DNA from: JAEUQQ01 sp963697285
GTDB lineage: Bacteria; Acidobacteriota; Vicinamibacteria; Vicinamibacterales; JAFNAJ01
NCBI GenBank assembly: GCA_963697285.1
Contig: CAVONI010000011.1
Location: forward strand, 310,001-374,000
Reading direction: 5' to 3'
Length of the DNA stretch: 64,000 nucleotides
Positions within the stretch are counted from its first letter, which is position 1; each line of letters begins with the position of its first letter. The notes under the pieces were generated by a model, which saw nothing but the letters and a program-made list of their open reading frames with translations, was not told the origin of the DNA and searched no databases. Shown in pieces: positions 61,367-64,000 of this stretch. The translations under genes were made by a program, and so were the position numbers.

Positions 61367-62644
61367 CTAGCGCTTCAGCTGCAGCGTGTCGACAAGGACT
61401 TCGTCCGATACGGTGATGGTCTTCGCGTTGGCCTGGTAGCCGCGCTGCGCGAGGATCATCTGCGTGAACTCCTGGGCGATGTCGACGTTCGACTGCTCGA
61501 TGGCCGACCCGATGAGGCTTCCGCGGCCGCCGTTGCCCGCCATGCCGATATTGGGGACGCCGGCCGCCTGGCTCTCGCCGTACTTGTTGGACCCGAGCTT
61601 CACAAGGCCCTTGGGGTTGTTGAAGCTGGCCAGCGCCAGCGCGCCCATCGGGACGGTCTGCCCCGCACCGAACGTGGCGATGATCTGCCCGGCAGAGTCG
61701 ATCGAGATCGATGTGACCATGCCGGCCGCCGATCCATTCTGGGTGATCGACGAGGTTGCCGAAGCCGAGTCGAAGCCCGTCAGCGAGGTCGCCAGGTTGG
61801 CGTCGAGCACGTCCCAGTTCAGCACGCTGGGCGCCGCGCCGTTCGTCCACGCCGCGGTCGTGATGGCGACGTCGGCTGGCGCGCCACCGTTCAGGGTCTG
61901 CAGCTTGCCGTTGGCATCGAACTGCACCGTGCCGCCGGCGAAGATCGACTGCGGAGTGCCCGCGGTGCCACCAACGATCTCTTCGCCGGGCACGGTCATT
62001 TCATATGTCCACGCGCCAGGCGCCGCGGCCTTGGTGTACGTGACGGTGACCATGTGCGGCGACCCAAGGGCATCGTAGATCTGCACCGAGGTCGTGAACA
62101 CGTCGCCCGACACGGCGGCGGCGTTGAGGTTCGTCGAGGTGGCGAAGCTCGTGGTGGCCACCGGCTCACGCAGGACACCTGGCGGCACCGTGATGTCGCT
62201 GGGCTCGCCGGTCGTGATGATCTGCTGTGTCAGGGGGTCGATCTGCGTGAAACCCTGCACCCGGTATCCGTCGGGTGACACGAGCTCACCATCACGGTTG
62301 AAGCTGAAGTTGCCGGCACGGGTGTAGGCCTGGTTCCCCGAGTTCGGGTCCTTGACCACGAAGAACCCGTTGCCCTGGATGGCGACGTTTGTCGTCTCGC
62401 GCGTGTTCTCGATCGAGCCCTGGCTGAACACCGGTGAAATGGAGCCCGTGACGACACCGAGGCCCACCTGCATGGGGTTGACGCTCGATCCGCCCACGTT
62501 CTGGCTGACGAGATCCGTGAAGCTGACCGTGCTCGCCTTGAACCCGATGGTGTTGATGTTCGCGAGGTTGTTGCCGATGACACTCAGGTACGTGGAATTG
62601 GCGTTGAGCCCCGACAGCCCCGCCGAGAATGAAACGACCGCCAT
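61367..62644 (-). CDS. flgE: Flagellar hook protein FlgE
   Basis: A 425-aa hook subunit. VVSFSAGLSGLNANSTYLSV and GNNLANINTIGFKASTVSF at the N-terminus, TNVAIQGNGFFVVKDPNSGN in the middle, and LIGSAIEQSNVDIAQEFTQM with ILAQRGYQANAKTITVSDEV at the C-terminus are diagnostic. ATG at 62644 follows AGGAGG at 7 bases and overlaps the flgD stop (TAATG). Confidence 0.96.
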   Translation of the reverse strand: MAVVSFSAGLSGLNANSTYLSVIGNNLANINTIGFKASTVSFTDLVSQNVGGSSVNPMQVGLGVVTGSISPVFSQGSIENTRETTNVAIQGNGFFVVKDPNSGNQAYTRAGNFSFNRDGELVSPDGYRVQGFTQIDPLTQQIITTGEPSDITVPPGVLREPVATTSFATSTNLNAAAVSGDVFTTSVQIYDALGSPHMVTVTYTKAAAPGAWTYEMTVPGEEIVGGTAGTPQSIFAGGTVQFDANGKLQTLNGGAPADVAITTAAWTNGAAPSVLNWDVLDANLATSLTGFDSASATSSITQNGSAAGMVTSISIDSAGQIIATFGAGQTVPMGALALASFNNPKGLVKLGSNKYGESQAAGVPNIGMAGNGGRGSLIGSAIEQSNVDIAQEFTQMILAQRGYQANAKTITVSDEVLVDTLQLKR

Positions 62645-62961
62645 TACCTGCCTCCTGTGGAATCTGTCCCGGACGTCGTCTGGGTCTGTGTCGACGTGGC
62701 CGGCGCCGTGCCGGCGATCATCTGTTCGAGCGACTTGATCGACGTGGCGATCTCGGTCAGCTTCTCGAGCTGGCTGAACGTCGCCAACTGCGCGATGAAC
62801 TCGGTGTCGTCCTGGGGCTTCGAGGGATCCTGGTGCGTCAACTGCGTGACCAGCAGCTTCATGAACGCGTCCTGTCCCAGGGTCTTGCTCGCGTTCAACG
62901 TTGTGGTTGACGTGGTGTTCGTGTTCGTCGCCGATGTTCCGGACGTGCCATTGACCGTCAC
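62644..62961 (-). CDS. flgD: Hook-capping protein FlgD, short form
   Basis: A 105-aa protein with the conserved FlgD N-terminal part: LGQDAFMKLLVTQLTHQDPS, DDTEFIAQLATFSQLEKL and SIKSLEQMI. The C-terminal Ig-like/FlgD_ig domains (another 100-120 residues in most species) are absent; the protein ends in a Thr/Gln/Ser-rich tail. GTG at 62961 follows AGGAGG at 6 bases and overlaps the fliJ stop. Short FlgD proteins exist elsewhere and can cap the hook. Confidence 0.93.
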   Translation of the reverse strand: MTVNGTSGTSATNTNTTSTTTLNASKTLGQDAFMKLLVTQLTHQDPSKPQDDTEFIAQLATFSQLEKLTEIATSIKSLEQMIAGTAPATSTQTQTTSGTDSTGGR

Positions 62962-63419
62962 GTGCTGCCTCCTCTGCTGCGACGTGCAAACCGCAGCGTG
63001 CCCAGATCGTCGAGCGCGCGCGTGGTCTCGCGCCGCTCCTCGTGGTCGTGCGCGTGCAGGCGCCGCTCGCGGAACCGCTCGAGCGCCCGCCGCTTGCGCC
63101 GTGTCTCGATAGCCGCCCGCTGCGCCTCGCGCAGGTCGCCCTCGCGCGCCTCGAGCTCGCGCTCACGTCGCGCGAGATCGAGCCGTTGTGCTGCAATCCA
63201 ATTCCGATACCACGTGCGCAGCGTCGCGTCGCCCGGCGTCCGCGCCACATCGTCGTTGGCCCGTTGCAGCGCCACGTCGAACGTCCGCGCGGCGGCATCA
63301 CGCACGTCGCGCGCCGCGTTTCGCAGGGTTTCCGCGTCAGCTGCCGCCTTCTGCGCCAGGTCGTCCTGCGTGATGCGCAGGTCGAGCGCGGGCTGCGCAC
63401 GGAACGTGAAGCGCTTCAC
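62958..63419 (-). CDS. fliJ: Flagellar export protein FliJ
   Basis: A 153-aa, almost fully alpha-helical, Arg/Glu/Ala-rich coiled-coil protein right after fliI, the standard place for FliJ, the stalk-like part of the export ATPase. It begins VKRFTFRAQPALDLR and contains ARRERELEAREGDLREAQRA. GTG at 63419 with GGGG upstream is chosen over a TTG at 63452. Family similarity is low; the name rests on position and structure. Confidence 0.85.
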   Translation of the reverse strand: MKRFTFRAQPALDLRITQDDLAQKAAADAETLRNAARDVRDAAARTFDVALQRANDDVARTPGDATLRTWYRNWIAAQRLDLARRERELEAREGDLREAQRAAIETRRKRRALERFRERRLHAHDHEERRETTRALDDLGTLRFARRSRGGST

Positions 63420-63510
63420 GCGCGCCCCCACTGCGCCCGTGCAGTGCGCCAAGTGTCGGTAGACCGACCCGCATGACCTGACGATCCGTCGGTCGATCGC
63501 ACACGTGTCA
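63420..63510. other. Intergenic between fliI and fliJ
   Basis: These 91 bases form a wider gap than usual between fliI and fliJ. I see no promoter or hairpin that I can support. Confidence 0.3.
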
Positions 63511-64000
63511 TCACAAGCCCTGCAACGCGTTCAACGAGCGGTCGAGCGCCGCGAGATCCCCTGCGTCCTGCTTGAGGAACGTCTCGATGCGATCACGCCT
63601 GGCGAGCGCCTCGTCGATGCGTGCGTTGGAGCCGGGCACATAGGCGCCGACGCTGATCAGGTCTTCACTCGATCGCACGGTCGCGAGCCAGTCGCGTACC
63701 TGCCCCGCCTTGAGGCGGTGTTCCACCGTGGTCACGTCGGGCATCGTCCGGCTCACGCTCTGGAGGACGTCGATGGCCGGGTAGTGATTCCGCGAGGCGA
63801 ACTCGCGCGAGAGCACGATGTGCCCGTCGAGGATGGCGCGCACGTGGTCGGCGACGGGCTCGTTGTGATCGTCGCCCTCGACGAGCACGGTGTAGAACGC
63901 GGTGATGCTGCCGCGCCCGCGGACGTTGCCCGCCCGCTCGAGCAGGCCCGGCAACAGGGCGAACACTGATGGCGGATAACCCTTCGCGGTCGGCGGCTCC
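63511..64000 (-). CDS. fliI: Flagellar export ATPase FliI, C-terminal part
   Basis: The last 162 residues of FliI; the gene continues past the window edge at 64000. The frame opens EPPTAKGYPPSVFALLPGLL, a stretch typical of FliI/SctN ATPases, then GRGSITAFYTVLVEGDDHNE, PVADHVRAILDGHIVLSREF and the final helical domain. FliI energises and primes export of rod, hook and filament proteins. It heads the fliI-fliJ-flgD-flgE run visible here. Confidence 0.95.
   Translation of the reverse strand, partial: EPPTAKGYPPSVFALLPGLLERAGNVRGRGSITAFYTVLVEGDDHNEPVADHVRAILDGHIVLSREFASRNHYPAIDVLQSVSRTMPDVTTVEHRLKAGQVRDWLATVRSSEDLISVGAYVPGSNARIDEALARRDRIETFLKQDAGDLAALDRSLNALQGL

Noticed and set aside
1..64000. 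CRISPR arrays, tRNA or rRNA genes, insertion sequences, phage genes
   Set aside because: None seen by reading; no regularly spaced repeats, transposase motifs or RNA gene signatures. A dedicated RNA search was not possible.

Overview
This 64 kb window is a high-GC (about two-thirds G+C), almost fully coding motility island. I see no rRNA, tRNA, CRISPR array or insertion sequence. P- and L-ring genes (flgI, flgH, flgA) show a diderm. The combination of FliW/CsrA/FlgN/FlgM, FlbD beside a second stator pair, FlhF/FlhG and high GC suggests Acidobacteriota of the Vicinamibacteria type. That placement is inference; no marker gene is present.

Layout. (1) 127-4241, minus strand: MotA/MotB stator, a soluble histidine kinase and an HD-GYP-like protein, with sigma-28-type promoters upstream of motA and of the HD-GYP gene. 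(2) 4239-18554: a flagellin-glycosylation block with GT4 glycosyltransferases, a polysaccharide pyruvyl transferase-like protein, a very large Maf-type (MptE-like/DUF115) protein, a capsule-synthesis-like transferase and a methyltransferase. Four of these proteins carry, or sit next to, a similar small Rossmann-like module. (3) 18634-23971: NAD synthetase, a fatty acid desaturase and a PAS hybrid histidine kinase. (4) 24063-31545: a second stator pair and FlbD, joined by overlapping start and stop codons to a nonulosonic acid (pseudaminic/legionaminic-like) pathway: aminotransferase, PseG-like hydrolase, HAD, NeuB-like synthase, ATP-grasp and CMP-transferase. (5) 31550-36934: an unknown gene, two flagellin genes with sigma-28 promoters and leader hairpins, a small membrane ORF, fliD, fliS and a FliT-like chaperone. 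(6) 37095-46967, minus strand: GNAT, csrA, fliW, flgL, flgK, flgN, flgM, flgJ-M23, flgI, flgH, flgA, flgG, flgF. (7) 46940-64000, minus strand: an MshEN protein, a DUF2802-like protein, fliY, fliM, fliA, flhG, flhF, flhA, flhB, fliR, fliQ, fliP, fliO, fliN, fliL, fliK, flgE, flgD, fliJ and the 3' part of fliI. Missing basal-body genes (flgB, flgC, fliE, fliF, fliG, fliH) probably lie beyond position 64000.

How it works together. FliA drives late genes (both flagellin genes, motA and flgM by promoter match) and FlgM restrains it. CsrA and FliW probably set flagellin translation: both flagellin leaders carry a hairpin with an ANGGA-type loop upstream of a GGA-containing ribosome binding site. 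Nonulosonic acid made in block 4 is the likely sugar that block 2 places on flagellin.

Most notable oddities: fliM and fliP are each broken by an apparent one-base insertion in a short G/C run, and fliY is split by an in-frame TGA. Either the assembly has errors or the switch and export genes are decaying. Other observations are the candidate sigma-28 control of the HD-GYP/kinase pair, the repeated Rossmann module, the FlgJ-M23 fusion, a C-terminally short FlgD, and an 85-bp intergenic repeat found twice.
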